A stretch of 35,613 nucleotides of DNA from Synechococcales cyanobacterium M55_K2018_004. Its GTDB lineage: Bacteria > Cyanobacteriota > Cyanobacteriia > Elainellales > Elainellaceae. The stretch is taken from assembly GCA_015295905.1 (NCBI GenBank), contig DVEB01000351.1, forward strand, positions 1-35,613, read 5' to 3'. The position numbers were made by a program, and so were the translations under genes. Under the pieces are notes generated by a model. That model did no database searches, was not told the origin of the DNA, and saw only the letters and a program-made list of their open reading frames with translations. The first letter of the stretch is position 1. Each line of letters begins with the position of its first letter. This document shows, piece by piece, positions 9,349 through 16,657 of the stretch.

Positions 9349-9626
9349 AAGTATTCCTACTGAAGACTATTAGCATTCTGAACCGATCAAGTTCAAGAGA
9401 GATTAATTTTCTTTATTAAATCTTTATTGAAAATCTACAAAATATGGTCCGGATTTGTTCGACAAAGTTCTTCAAAGGGGGGGCAGCCACTAAAGTAGCC
9501 CTCCGACAACTCTCTTGCAAGATGTTTTCTCTCTCTTAATATGAACTTGGTAAGCGCTGTTCAATCAGTGTCCCGCAAAGGAAGGGCGCTAAGAAGTAGC
9601 GGTAGACACCTCAAGTAGACTGCAGC

Positions 9627-9657
9627 GGTTTTCCTATTGATGAGAGACAGTCACGTA
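9627..9657. repeat. R4 dispersed repeat, copy 1
   Basis: The segment GCGGTTTTCCTATTGATGAG followed by AGACAGTCACGTAG matches 20098-20134 except for a few bases. Only two copies are in the window. Confidence 0.6.
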
Positions 9658-9685
9658 GCACAAGATTCTGCTGGTTAAGGGGGTG

Positions 9686-9712
9686 AGTGGTGTGGTCACA
9701 GGCCACACCACT
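9686..9712. terminator. GC-rich hairpin without T tract
   Basis: Perfect 10-bp arms AGTGGTGTGG and CCACACCACT enclose a 7-base loop. No U-run follows on either strand, so a terminator role is uncertain. It could also be part of the R4 repeat unit. Confidence 0.4.
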
Positions 9713-9940
9713 GTAAGCAGCTACATATCACCATGTCTAGGGTAGAGGCTCTGTAATTCAGAAAGTAACCCAAGAAATTGTGAAGCTTATATGAAAAACT
9801 CCAGTGCATCTGGACTTTCTCTTACCCAATGAATTATCTCTATTTGATAAGTTTCCGTAGATTTTCGGATGCCTCTCAGGTTTCGCTCTTTGCCACAGGT
9901 CAGATTCACGGAGGAAAAGGGTTGTTGGGATTTATGGAAT

Positions 9941-9972
9941 TTAATGGTGTTAGCATTTAATGGTGTTAGCAT
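9941..9972. repeat. 16-bp tandem duplication
   Basis: The unit TTAATGGTGTTAGCAT is repeated twice exactly, head to tail. Confidence 0.85.
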
Positions 9973-10385
9973 TGCCTAATCTGAACGAGGTCAGTGGTTC
10001 GTTGTTCATAAAGTTTGTTTCTTCAGCAATATGCAAGAGCGCTGAAGCAGCTTTTACCTTTCACCCTGGGCAAAGCGTAGTACGCTCATAGATCGCTTAT
10101 AGATTGAGAACAGTAGAAGAGATGGATATATGGATATGCACTGCTTTGCCCATCTTGCCAACTCATTGCCAACTCAAATGATTCAGAAGAGTGGGCAGTC
10201 TGTTATCCGTAAGATTTCGGAGTCAGAGTTTTTAGGTACATTGCAGTCGTGGGATTAGCCCTATATAGTGAGTGAAATTTACAGAAAGCAGAACTTACAA
10301 ATATTTTTGCTGAGTCGCCTAAACCACTGTTTTCTTTATAGAACTAACGCAAGCTTGGTAGAGCTAACGCAAGCTTGCAGGAAAA

Positions 10386-10496
10386 GCTACCGATTTAGGT
10401 GTCTGAGGAGTCTCGTCCCCGACTAGGTTCTCGTCTCCAATTGCGCCTGCAGTTTTTGCTACCGATTTAGGTGTCTGAGGAGTCTCGTCCCCGACT
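10386..10496. repeat. 39-bp perfect direct repeat, two copies, 33 bp apart
   Basis: Positions 10386-10424 and 10458-10496 are identical. The spacer holds a degenerate partial copy (TTCTCGTCTCC against GTCTCGTCCCC). On the minus strand the unit would read VGDETPQTPKSVA, but no credible gene contains it. A second, shorter repeat (CTAACGCAAGCTTG) occurs twice just upstream at 10344-10377. The block ends 54 bases before the start of the GT2 gene. Confidence 0.85.
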
Positions 10497-10550
10497 GTTA
10501 GTTGTATAGCGATTTGCTGTAAAAGATGATATTTCTGGGAGGAAACTACT

Positions 10551-11660
10551 TTGGTTAATACTGTACTTGCTCGGTCTTCAAGGTCATCGTCCATCCCTGA
10601 GGAAGCTAAGCCACTAGTGTCACTCGTTACACCAGCCTACAATGAGGCGCTCATCCTTGAGAAGAACCTGGCAATCCTCTGCGACTACATGGAGTCCCTT
10701 GAAACTGAATATCGTTGGGAGTTGGTGATCGTTAACGATGGAAGTCGCGATAATACGGGTGAGCTTGCTGAGGCGTTTGCAAGAACTCGGAAGAATGTTA
10801 AAGTTGCCCATCACCCAACCAATTTTGGCATGGGTCAGGCGCTCAGAACTGGTTTTGAACGGTGTGAAGGTGAATATATTATCGTTCTGGATATGGATCT
10901 GAGCTTCGCTCCGGAGCATGTCGAGCGGTTGTTAGATAAAATTCGTCAAACCCATGCAAAGATCGTTACTGCCTCTCCTTACATGAAAGGGGGTAAGGTT
11001 TCCAATGTTCCCTTCTTTCGGTTGTTGTTGAGTGTCTGTGCCAACTGGTTTCTTTCCTTTACAACAAAAGGAAACTTCACTAGCATTACAGGCATGGCTA
11101 GGGTATACGATGCTGAATTCCTCAGAAGCCTCAACCTGAGATCTAAAGGGATGGACATCAATCCTGAAATCCTTCACAAAGCTACCTTGTTGGAGGCGAG
11201 AGTTGTAGAAATTCCAGCTCATCTCCGGTGGATTCCTCAAACAGATGTTCCAAGGTCAAAACGTCGTAAGTCAAGCATGACAACGATGAAAATCCTGAAG
11301 CACACTTGGTCTATCGGGTTCTTTGGATTTTTGTTCCGTCCGGTCATGTTTTTTGTGCTCCCAAGTCTTTTCTTCTTCGCGATCGCTCTCTACTCAAATG
11401 CTTGGGCGCTCATTCATTGCTGGAATCATTACCACAGACTGGTGCAGCAGACTTCCTTTGAAAATTTTGACACAGCAGTTTCAGCAGCGGTTGCAGCAGC
11501 ATTCCAGCAATCTCCTCACTCATTTGTCATTGGCGGCATTACGCTAATGTTAGGGATTCAGCTTTTTGGGCTGGGTGTTCTGTCGATGCAGAATAAGAGT
11601 TATTTCGAGGAACTCTTCTATCTGGGCACATCAATCTACAAGTCATCATCTCGGAAGTAG
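10551..11660 (+). CDS. Family 2 glycosyltransferase with C-terminal membrane segments
   Basis: This GT-A enzyme resembles dolichol- or polyprenyl-phosphate mannose/glucose synthases and probably transfers a sugar from a nucleotide donor to a lipid carrier or glycan at the inner membrane. The N-terminal fold shows VSLVTPAYNEA (23-33), ELVIVNDGSRDNTG (57-70) and the metal-binding D114-M-D116. Two hydrophobic segments lie near the C-terminus (about 255-290 and 323-345), as in membrane-anchored DPMS-like proteins. The start is a TTG, chosen because GGGAGGAAA ends about six bases upstream and no ATG is available nearby. It is the first of three co-directional genes (268 and 122 bp gaps). The acceptor is unknown. 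Confidence 0.9.
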   Translation: MVNTVLARSSRSSSIPEEAKPLVSLVTPAYNEALILEKNLAILCDYMESLETEYRWELVIVNDGSRDNTGELAEAFARTRKNVKVAHHPTNFGMGQALRTGFERCEGEYIIVLDMDLSFAPEHVERLLDKIRQTHAKIVTASPYMKGGKVSNVPFFRLLLSVCANWFLSFTTKGNFTSITGMARVYDAEFLRSLNLRSKGMDINPEILHKATLLEARVVEIPAHLRWIPQTDVPRSKRRKSSMTTMKILKHTWSIGFFGFLFRPVMFFVLPSLFFFAIALYSNAWALIHCWNHYHRLVQQTSFENFDTAVSAAVAAAFQQSPHSFVIGGITLMLGIQLFGLGVLSMQNKSYFEELFYLGTSIYKSSSRK

Positions 11661-11805
11661 TTCCTGCTACTGTGCGATTTCGATTTCGTATTTGACGGAT
11701 TTCGATATAGGTTTGGGTTTCACTCAGTCATTGACTATCGTTCGCAGTTCTTCAAAGCAGACAGGATAGTTATTTCTCTCTTGACGTCCTACGAAATCTG
11801 GTCAT

Positions 11806-11872
11806 AAAGTAGCAGTTTTCCTGTGAAGCGTACGCATCGCGTGCGCTTCACAAGACATAATCTGACTTCACA
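11806..11872. repeat. R2 palindromic repeat, copy 4 (inverted)
   Basis: The tail comes first here (TCATAAAGTAGCAG is the inverse of CTGCTACTTTATGA), followed by the hairpin with arms 11822-11835 and 11839-11852 (one mismatch) and an ATC loop. It sits between the GT2 and oxidoreductase genes. Confidence 0.8.
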
Positions 11873-11928
11873 ACCAGTGAATTTCTTATTTGAATTCCGT
11901 CAATCATTTACGTGAGATCTTTTGAGAA

Positions 11929-13224
11929 ATGAATATTGCGATCATCGGTGGAGGAATGATGGGATTGACGACTGCCTATCGTCTTTCCAAGCAGGGTCAC
12001 CAAGTAACTGTGTTTGAAAGTGCACCGCAATTAGGTGGATTAGCAACTCATCATGACTATGGCCCCTTCGTGTGGGATCGGTTCTATCACGTCATCCTGC
12101 CTTCTGATCAGCACCTCATTGGTTTGTTGAGAGAAATTGGCTTGGGCGAGCAATTGAGGTGGCAAAAAACACTGACGGGCTTTTACGCAAATCGTAAATA
12201 TTATTCAGTCAGTAACACAATTGAGTTTCTTCGTTTTCCAGCGCTGAATTTACTAGACAAGGTAAGACTTGCGTTCACGTTGCTCTACGGCTCACGCATT
12301 AATAATTGGAGAAAACTTGAACAGATCCCCGTTGAAGATTGGCTGGTTCGTCTGTCTGGTCGCAGTACATACGAAAAGTTTTGGGAACCTCTATTACGCG
12401 CAAAGCTTGGTGAATACTATCAGCGAGTTTCAGCAGTTTTTATCTGGTCTTACATCAAACGTCTTTTTTCAGCCCGTGATTCTTCCCTAAGTAAAGAACA
12501 GCTTGGTTATGTTCAGGGAGGCTATAAAACTGTTTTCGAGCGGCTAGCCACACTCATTCACCAGGCTAATGGTAACATTCGTACTGGAGTGACTGTTGAG
12601 TACATTGGGCCTGCCCCTAATGGTGGATTGCTAATTGAACACAGTGGTACGAAAGAGCACTTCGACAAAGTTTTCTTTACTGGACCTGTCAATATTCTCC
12701 AACGTGTTGCTGCCCGGGAGTTGTTTCATCTTTCAAAGCAAGATAACCCCATAGATTATTTAGGAGTAATTTGCATGGTGCTAATTACTCGTAAGCCTCT
12801 TGTCCCATTCTATATTGTTAACATTGCCGATCAGCAGATTCCCTTTACTGGGGTGATTGGTATGAGTAACATAGTTGCTTTAGAAGAAACAGCGGGCTTT
12901 CATATCACCTACTTACCTAAGTACATTCCCTCAGATGATCCACTTTTGCAACAGCCAAATGAGGAAATCAAAAGACAGTTTGCCTCGGGAATTCGCTCCA
13001 TGTTTCCTGATCTAAAGGAAGAGGATGTTTTGTCTGTCCATATCAATCGTGCAACCAAGGTTCAACCGATGCAGGTGCTCAACTATTCTCAAATTGTTCC
13101 ACAAGTGACTGCTGCAAACAAAGATTTCTTTGTTCTTAATACTTCTCAGTTTCTTCGCGATAATTCTAACAATAACGCGGTTGTTAGGCATGTGACTGAA
13201 TTCTTTGAGCACGGCTTTCTATAG
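11929..13224 (+). CDS. FAD/NAD(P)-binding oxidoreductase (amine oxidase/protoporphyrinogen oxidase-like)
   Basis: The protein has an N-terminal FAD-binding Rossmann motif, IAIIGGGMMGLTTAYRLS (residues 3-20), then the ribose-binding glutamate in VTVFESAPQLGGLA. The rest follows the amine-oxidase-like fold that includes UDP-galactopyranose mutases and protoporphyrinogen oxidases, with a YVQGGYKTVFERLA segment before the second cofactor-binding part. It is 431 residues long with no signal peptide. Such proteins are common in polysaccharide gene clusters, where they are thought to act on sugar or lipid-linked sugar intermediates. Here it lies between a GT2 and a deacetylase gene, which supports glycan or lipid-carrier chemistry. 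No substrate can be named. The ATG follows GAGATCTTTTGAGAA, a weak ribosome site. Confidence 0.85.
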   Translation: MNIAIIGGGMMGLTTAYRLSKQGHQVTVFESAPQLGGLATHHDYGPFVWDRFYHVILPSDQHLIGLLREIGLGEQLRWQKTLTGFYANRKYYSVSNTIEFLRFPALNLLDKVRLAFTLLYGSRINNWRKLEQIPVEDWLVRLSGRSTYEKFWEPLLRAKLGEYYQRVSAVFIWSYIKRLFSARDSSLSKEQLGYVQGGYKTVFERLATLIHQANGNIRTGVTVEYIGPAPNGGLLIEHSGTKEHFDKVFFTGPVNILQRVAARELFHLSKQDNPIDYLGVICMVLITRKPLVPFYIVNIADQQIPFTGVIGMSNIVALEETAGFHITYLPKYIPSDDPLLQQPNEEIKRQFASGIRSMFPDLKEEDVLSVHINRATKVQPMQVLNYSQIVPQVTAANKDFFVLNTSQFLRDNSNNNAVVRHVTEFFEHGFL

Positions 13225-13346
13225 CATAACGATAGATTGGCTGACTTCCACATCGCTATAGGTCTCCATCAACCTTCTAAATCAAGATAAGAATTTGTCG
13301 CTAAGTCAGATATCTCCTACTTATTGAGTTATCAGAATCAGTACCT

Positions 13347-14354
13347 ATGATAGAAGCAAAGCCTGTTGCCAGCCTCTCTCTTGACTTGGATAATCTGTGG
13401 TCTTATCTCAAAATTCATGGTGATTCTGGTTGGGAATTATTTCCGTCTTACCTGGATCTGGCAGTCCCGCGTGCTCTAGCCTTTCTCAAGGAACGTGACC
13501 TCACTATTACCTTTTTTCTGGTTGGTCAAGATGTTGCTCTGGAAAAGAATCATAGGGCAATCAGAGCGATCGCCCAGGCTGGTCATGAAATTGGTAACCA
13601 TTCCTTCCATCATGAGTCGTGGCTACACTTATACTCCGAAAAGGAGATTAACGAAGAAGTCGCTCGGGCTGAACAGGTCATCGAAGAAGTGACGGGAGTG
13701 CGCCCAATTGGCTTTCGCGGCCCAGGCTTTAGTTACTCCTGTTCATTGCTGCAAGTTCTAGCACGACGCGGATATCGCTACGACGCTTCTACATTCCCCA
13801 CATTTTTGGGGCCAATCGCGCGTGCCTACTATTTCATGACTAGTAACTTAAGTAAGGAGGAGCGGGAAAAGCGCAAAGCCTTATACGGGAGTTTTCGAGA
13901 TGGTTTACAGCCTCTCAAGCCTTTTTGGTGGAAAATGGATTGTCCTCAAGCATTGATTGAAATTCCTGTTACCACAATGCCAGTGTTCAAAATCCCAATT
14001 CACTTTACGTATATTCTCTACCTGAGTAGTTTTTCAAAAGCACTGGCAATGCTTTATTTCAAAACTGCTCTCTGGATGTGCAAAGTCTTTGGAATTCAAC
14101 CTTCTTTATTGCTTCATCCAGTAGACTTCCTAGGCTGTGAGGATGTCCCTGAATTGTCCTTCTTTCCTGGTATGAAGTTACCGGCCTACAAAAAACTAGC
14201 AACTTTAGGTGAAGCGATTGACCTGCTCAATCAACAGTTTACAATTCTGCCCATGGGAGAGCACGCTGACTTGGTTAGAGAAACGCTGCGATTGCCCAGC
14301 CTGGAACCACGAGTAACGAATATTGAAACGCAAGCTTCACCGGTAAAACTCTAA
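13347..14354 (+). CDS. Polysaccharide deacetylase family protein (NodB domain)
   Basis: This is a carbohydrate esterase 4-type enzyme expected to remove acetyl groups from N-acetyl sugars. The five NodB motifs are visible in modified form: SLDLDNL (D13, D15), the metal-binding HSFHH (H85, H89), RGPGFSYS (R124), RYDASTF (D146) and LLLHPVDFL near residue 254. There is no signal peptide or secretory segment, so it probably acts in the cytoplasm on a precursor, unlike secreted chitin or peptidoglycan deacetylases. It is the last gene of the trio with the GT2 and the FAD oxidoreductase. Catalysis is plausible because the metal ligands are present, but the substrate is unknown. Confidence 0.88.
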   Translation: MIEAKPVASLSLDLDNLWSYLKIHGDSGWELFPSYLDLAVPRALAFLKERDLTITFFLVGQDVALEKNHRAIRAIAQAGHEIGNHSFHHESWLHLYSEKEINEEVARAEQVIEEVTGVRPIGFRGPGFSYSCSLLQVLARRGYRYDASTFPTFLGPIARAYYFMTSNLSKEEREKRKALYGSFRDGLQPLKPFWWKMDCPQALIEIPVTTMPVFKIPIHFTYILYLSSFSKALAMLYFKTALWMCKVFGIQPSLLLHPVDFLGCEDVPELSFFPGMKLPAYKKLATLGEAIDLLNQQFTILPMGEHADLVRETLRLPSLEPRVTNIETQASPVKL

Positions 14355-14599
14355 GTGCTTGGGGGGCTTCACGCCCTTCCTAGAGGTTGGACTAAATCAC
14401 ATCAGAAGATCTGAAATACTTGTATACTGACGTTTCAGATTTTCTAATGTAGCAGCGTGCAGGTTTATTAAGTATAAAGTGCATAGCACTATGCGTTCAA
14501 TGATACGCATCGGAAACCGCTCTCTGAAAGTGCGTCTCCGTGCGCAGTTAGTCAAAATAGCCCAAACTCCAGTTGTACTGATTCTGTTAGTGATTAAGT

Positions 14600-14680
14600 C
14601 AGTTGGTTGTGGTGTAAAAGTGTGCAGCGCGCACGTTTTGCACCACAACCAACTGCTACTTTACATACAGATTTCGTATT
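14600..14680. repeat. R2 palindromic repeat, copy 5
   Basis: The arms begin CAGTTGGTTGTGGTG and close at 14655, with a few mismatches around an AGC loop. The family tail CTGCTACTTTACATACAGAT follows, ending TTCGTATTGCATTA. Confidence 0.8.
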
Positions 14681-14684
14681 GCAT

Positions 14685-14718
14685 TAACATCAGTTCAGCT
14701 TATCCTGAATTCACGTTA
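14685..14718. repeat. Minimal R1 element: two ends, no hairpins
   Basis: The two R1 ends are fused directly: TAACATCAGTTCAGC and TTATCCTGAATTCACGTTA. This 34-bp form has lost, or never had, the internal hairpins. It shows that the ends themselves behave as a unit. Confidence 0.7.
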
Positions 14719-14753
14719 CATTAGGAGGCAGAAGCTGGTTGTAACGCTTGTGC

Positions 14754-16415
14754 ATGAACTGTACCATCGTCTGGTTTCGTCGCGATCTGAGGGTATATGA
14801 CCACGCACCGCTCTACCGGGCGGCGCTCCGGGGGGCAGTGATTCCTGTCTTTATCCTCGATCGCGCCTTGCTCTTTCATCCAGAAACTGCTGTGGCGCGG
14901 GTCGCCTTTATGTTGGAGTGTCTGCGATCGCTCGATCAGGACTTGCGCGATCGCGGCGGGCGGCTTATCTTGCGCCACGGCGACCCGGTGGAAATCCTGC
15001 CACAACTGATCCGTGCAACCCAGGCAGATGGTATCTACGCTTACGTAGATTTTGAGCGGATCTATGGACGGGTGCGTGATGCTCGATTGAACGATGCCTT
15101 GGCCCGCGCACGCATGAAAATTCGCTGGTTTGAGCCACCGGGGACAACCCCCGACCTCATTCCCTATCCCCGCTACCGCGATCGATGGTTTGCTGACATG
15201 ATGGCAGACCAAGTGCCTGCGCCTCAGCGGGTGCAGGTGCCAGAGAGCGTACTCAGTGACCCCATACCAACCCTACAGGAGTTGGGGCTGGTGGCTGACG
15301 GCAAGCCCATTCCTCCGGGTGGCACTGCGCCAGCGCGGCAGACCTTGCAAGAATTTCTATCGGAAAAGAGCGATCGCTACTACTGGCAACTGTCCTACCC
15401 TGGTGCAGAAGCCACTTCGGGGTTGAGTCCCTACATCAAGTTTGGGGTGATCTCCATACGAGAGTGTTTCCAAACCACCCAAGCCACCCTGGAAGATGCC
15501 CAGGACAAACGGGTGCAGCGCAGTCGGCAACAGTTCATTGCGCGATTGCGCTGGGGCAGCGGCTTTGCCCAGCGGTTTCGCTACCTCCCACAGCTAGAGG
15601 TGCGATCGCTCTACCAAGTGTTTGACGAAGACGGTTGGGAGTTTGACGAAGACCTGTACAATGCCTGGAGACGGGGCGAGACAGGCTTCCCGATGATTGA
15701 TGCTGCAGCCCGCTGTCTTCAGGCAACCGGAGGGTGGAAGCAACTGAATTTTCGTAGTCGCGCTATTTATGCCAGTTTTTTGAGTAACTTGCTGGGCATG
15801 GACTGGCGTTGGGGAGCGCTCCATTTTATGCGCCACCTGATTGATGGCGATTGCCCGATCGACCACTATCAATGGGCCATGCAGGCAGGGGTGACCCACT
15901 GTGTGGATAAGACCTGGACGCGCATTTACAGTCCAGAACAGTGTGCGGTTGACCGTTGTGATCCTGAAGGGTTGTTTATTAAACAATGGGTGCCCGAAGT
16001 CGCACACCTTACACCAGCAGACTTGGGTCTTCCCCCCCGCTTAAAGGATTATCCACCGCCCATTCTGACCTACAAGGCTGCCCGGCAGCGGCGCGTCAAA
16101 CAACTGGAACGGCAGCGGCAGACGTTTTTAAACCAGGACAATATTTTGCCCCATCTGGCTCCTTTGCCAGCCTCTTTGATGCCGTTTGGGGCAGAACAAT
16201 TTAAGAGCGAAGTTGGTTGGGCCCAGGCGACTCACCTCCCTTTATTTCCAGCGGCGCTAGCACTGGAGCAGCTTGACCTAGAGGAGGCGATCGCCCTCCG
16301 TAGCTGGTTTGTTGCCCATGTTGAGATCCGTCCTCACCGCATCTCTAAACGCAAGCAGTCTGCTCGCACCAAGGAAGACCCTGAAAAATATGGAATCCAA
16401 TTGAGCTTACTGTAA
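14754..16415 (+). CDS. Photolyase/cryptochrome-family flavoprotein
   Basis: The N-terminal antenna domain (VWFRRDLRVYDHAPLYRA) and the C-terminal FAD domain are both present, 553 residues in all. FAD-domain landmarks are SGLSPYIKFG, WRRGETGFPMIDAAARCL, FRSRAIYASFLSNLLGMDWRW and EGLFIKQWVPE. The active-site loop differs from classical CPD photolyases: where they have ANNGGWQW-type sequence this protein has DHYQWAMQAG, and the usual WMHNRMRM is QLNFRSRA. It therefore belongs to a divergent branch and may be a photoreceptor or a repair enzyme with other specificity. I chose the ATG at 14754; an in-frame stop at 14742 excludes starts further up and a TTG at 14748 is the only alternative. The TAA stop is the first three bases of an R1 repeat. 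Confidence 0.9.
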   Translation: MNCTIVWFRRDLRVYDHAPLYRAALRGAVIPVFILDRALLFHPETAVARVAFMLECLRSLDQDLRDRGGRLILRHGDPVEILPQLIRATQADGIYAYVDFERIYGRVRDARLNDALARARMKIRWFEPPGTTPDLIPYPRYRDRWFADMMADQVPAPQRVQVPESVLSDPIPTLQELGLVADGKPIPPGGTAPARQTLQEFLSEKSDRYYWQLSYPGAEATSGLSPYIKFGVISIRECFQTTQATLEDAQDKRVQRSRQQFIARLRWGSGFAQRFRYLPQLEVRSLYQVFDEDGWEFDEDLYNAWRRGETGFPMIDAAARCLQATGGWKQLNFRSRAIYASFLSNLLGMDWRWGALHFMRHLIDGDCPIDHYQWAMQAGVTHCVDKTWTRIYSPEQCAVDRCDPEGLFIKQWVPEVAHLTPADLGLPPRLKDYPPPILTYKAARQRRVKQLERQRQTFLNQDNILPHLAPLPASLMPFGAEQFKSEVGWAQATHLPLFPAALALEQLDLEEAIALRSWFVAHVEIRPHRISKRKQSARTKEDPEKYGIQLSLL

Positions 16416-16538
16416 CGTCAATTCTAGTTAAGCGGGTTTTGGGTCACCGCGCCGAGCGCGGTGACCCAAAACCCTTGCTTTTCCGTGCGCGCCGCGCACG
16501 GAAAAGCAAGGGTTTCAGCCTATCCCGAATTTACGTTA
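16413..16538. repeat. R1 twin-hairpin repeat, full copy overlapping a stop codon
   Basis: This 126-bp copy starts TAACGTCAATTCTAGTTA and ends with the inverse of TAACGTAAATTCGGGATA. The first hairpin pairs GGGTTTTGGGTCACCGCGC with its complement. The second pairs TTGCTTTTCCGTGCGC with its complement. The opening TAA is the stop codon of the photolyase gene. The hairpins may also serve as its terminator. Confidence 0.88.
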
Positions 16539-16576
16539 GTCTAAAACTGCTTTCGAGCAAGCCATGAGTTGAACTC

Positions 16577-16642
16577 ACGTCAGTTCAGGTTAATGTCAAC
16601 TCGGGTTAGGCGGTTTTTAGCGTATTCCGAATTCAGGTTGAA
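16577..16642. repeat. Cluster of degenerate R1 ends
   Basis: Three R1-end-like segments follow each other: ACGTCAGTTCAGGTTAA, TAATGTCAACTCGGGTTA and, inverted, TATTCCGAATTCAGGTT. The hairpins are missing. It abuts the stop codon of the coiled-coil/HEPN-like ORF. Confidence 0.55.
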
Positions 16643-16657
16643 CTTGTTTCGACCAAA

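Larger units (their letters stand above)
8343..10550. other. 2.2 kb AT-rich non-coding region in the glycan locus
   Basis: No ORF here looks like a gene. The stretch contains a 24-bp near-tandem repeat, a 112-bp MITE, a dispersed repeat shared with 20.1 kb, a hairpin, a 16-bp tandem repeat and a 39-bp direct repeat. It must hold the promoters of both divergent flanking genes. It could also hold an untranslated leader, a small RNA or decayed DNA. Confidence 0.6.
14355..14753. other. 399-bp intergenic region with repeats
   Basis: The first 100 bases hold a hairpin with arms ATCTGAAA and TTTCAGAT (about 14410-14439), a possible weak terminator for the glycan trio. An R2 copy and a minimal R1 element follow. 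A purine-rich AGGAGG at 14723-14728 lies 25 bases before the photolyase ATG, too far to be its ribosome site. Confidence 0.5.

Noticed and set aside
10386-10496. Minimal CRISPR array
   Set aside because: There are only two repeats, the spacer holds a degenerate copy of the repeat, and no cas gene is near.
10364-10594. 76-codon minus-strand ORF containing the duplicated VGDETPQTPKSVA
   Set aside because: Its start overlaps the start and ribosome site of the GT2 gene, and its coding content comes from the 39-bp direct repeat. No coding signal is otherwise seen.
14721-15212. 163-codon ORF on the minus strand
   Set aside because: It is antisense to the photolyase N-terminus and extends into repeat-derived sequence.
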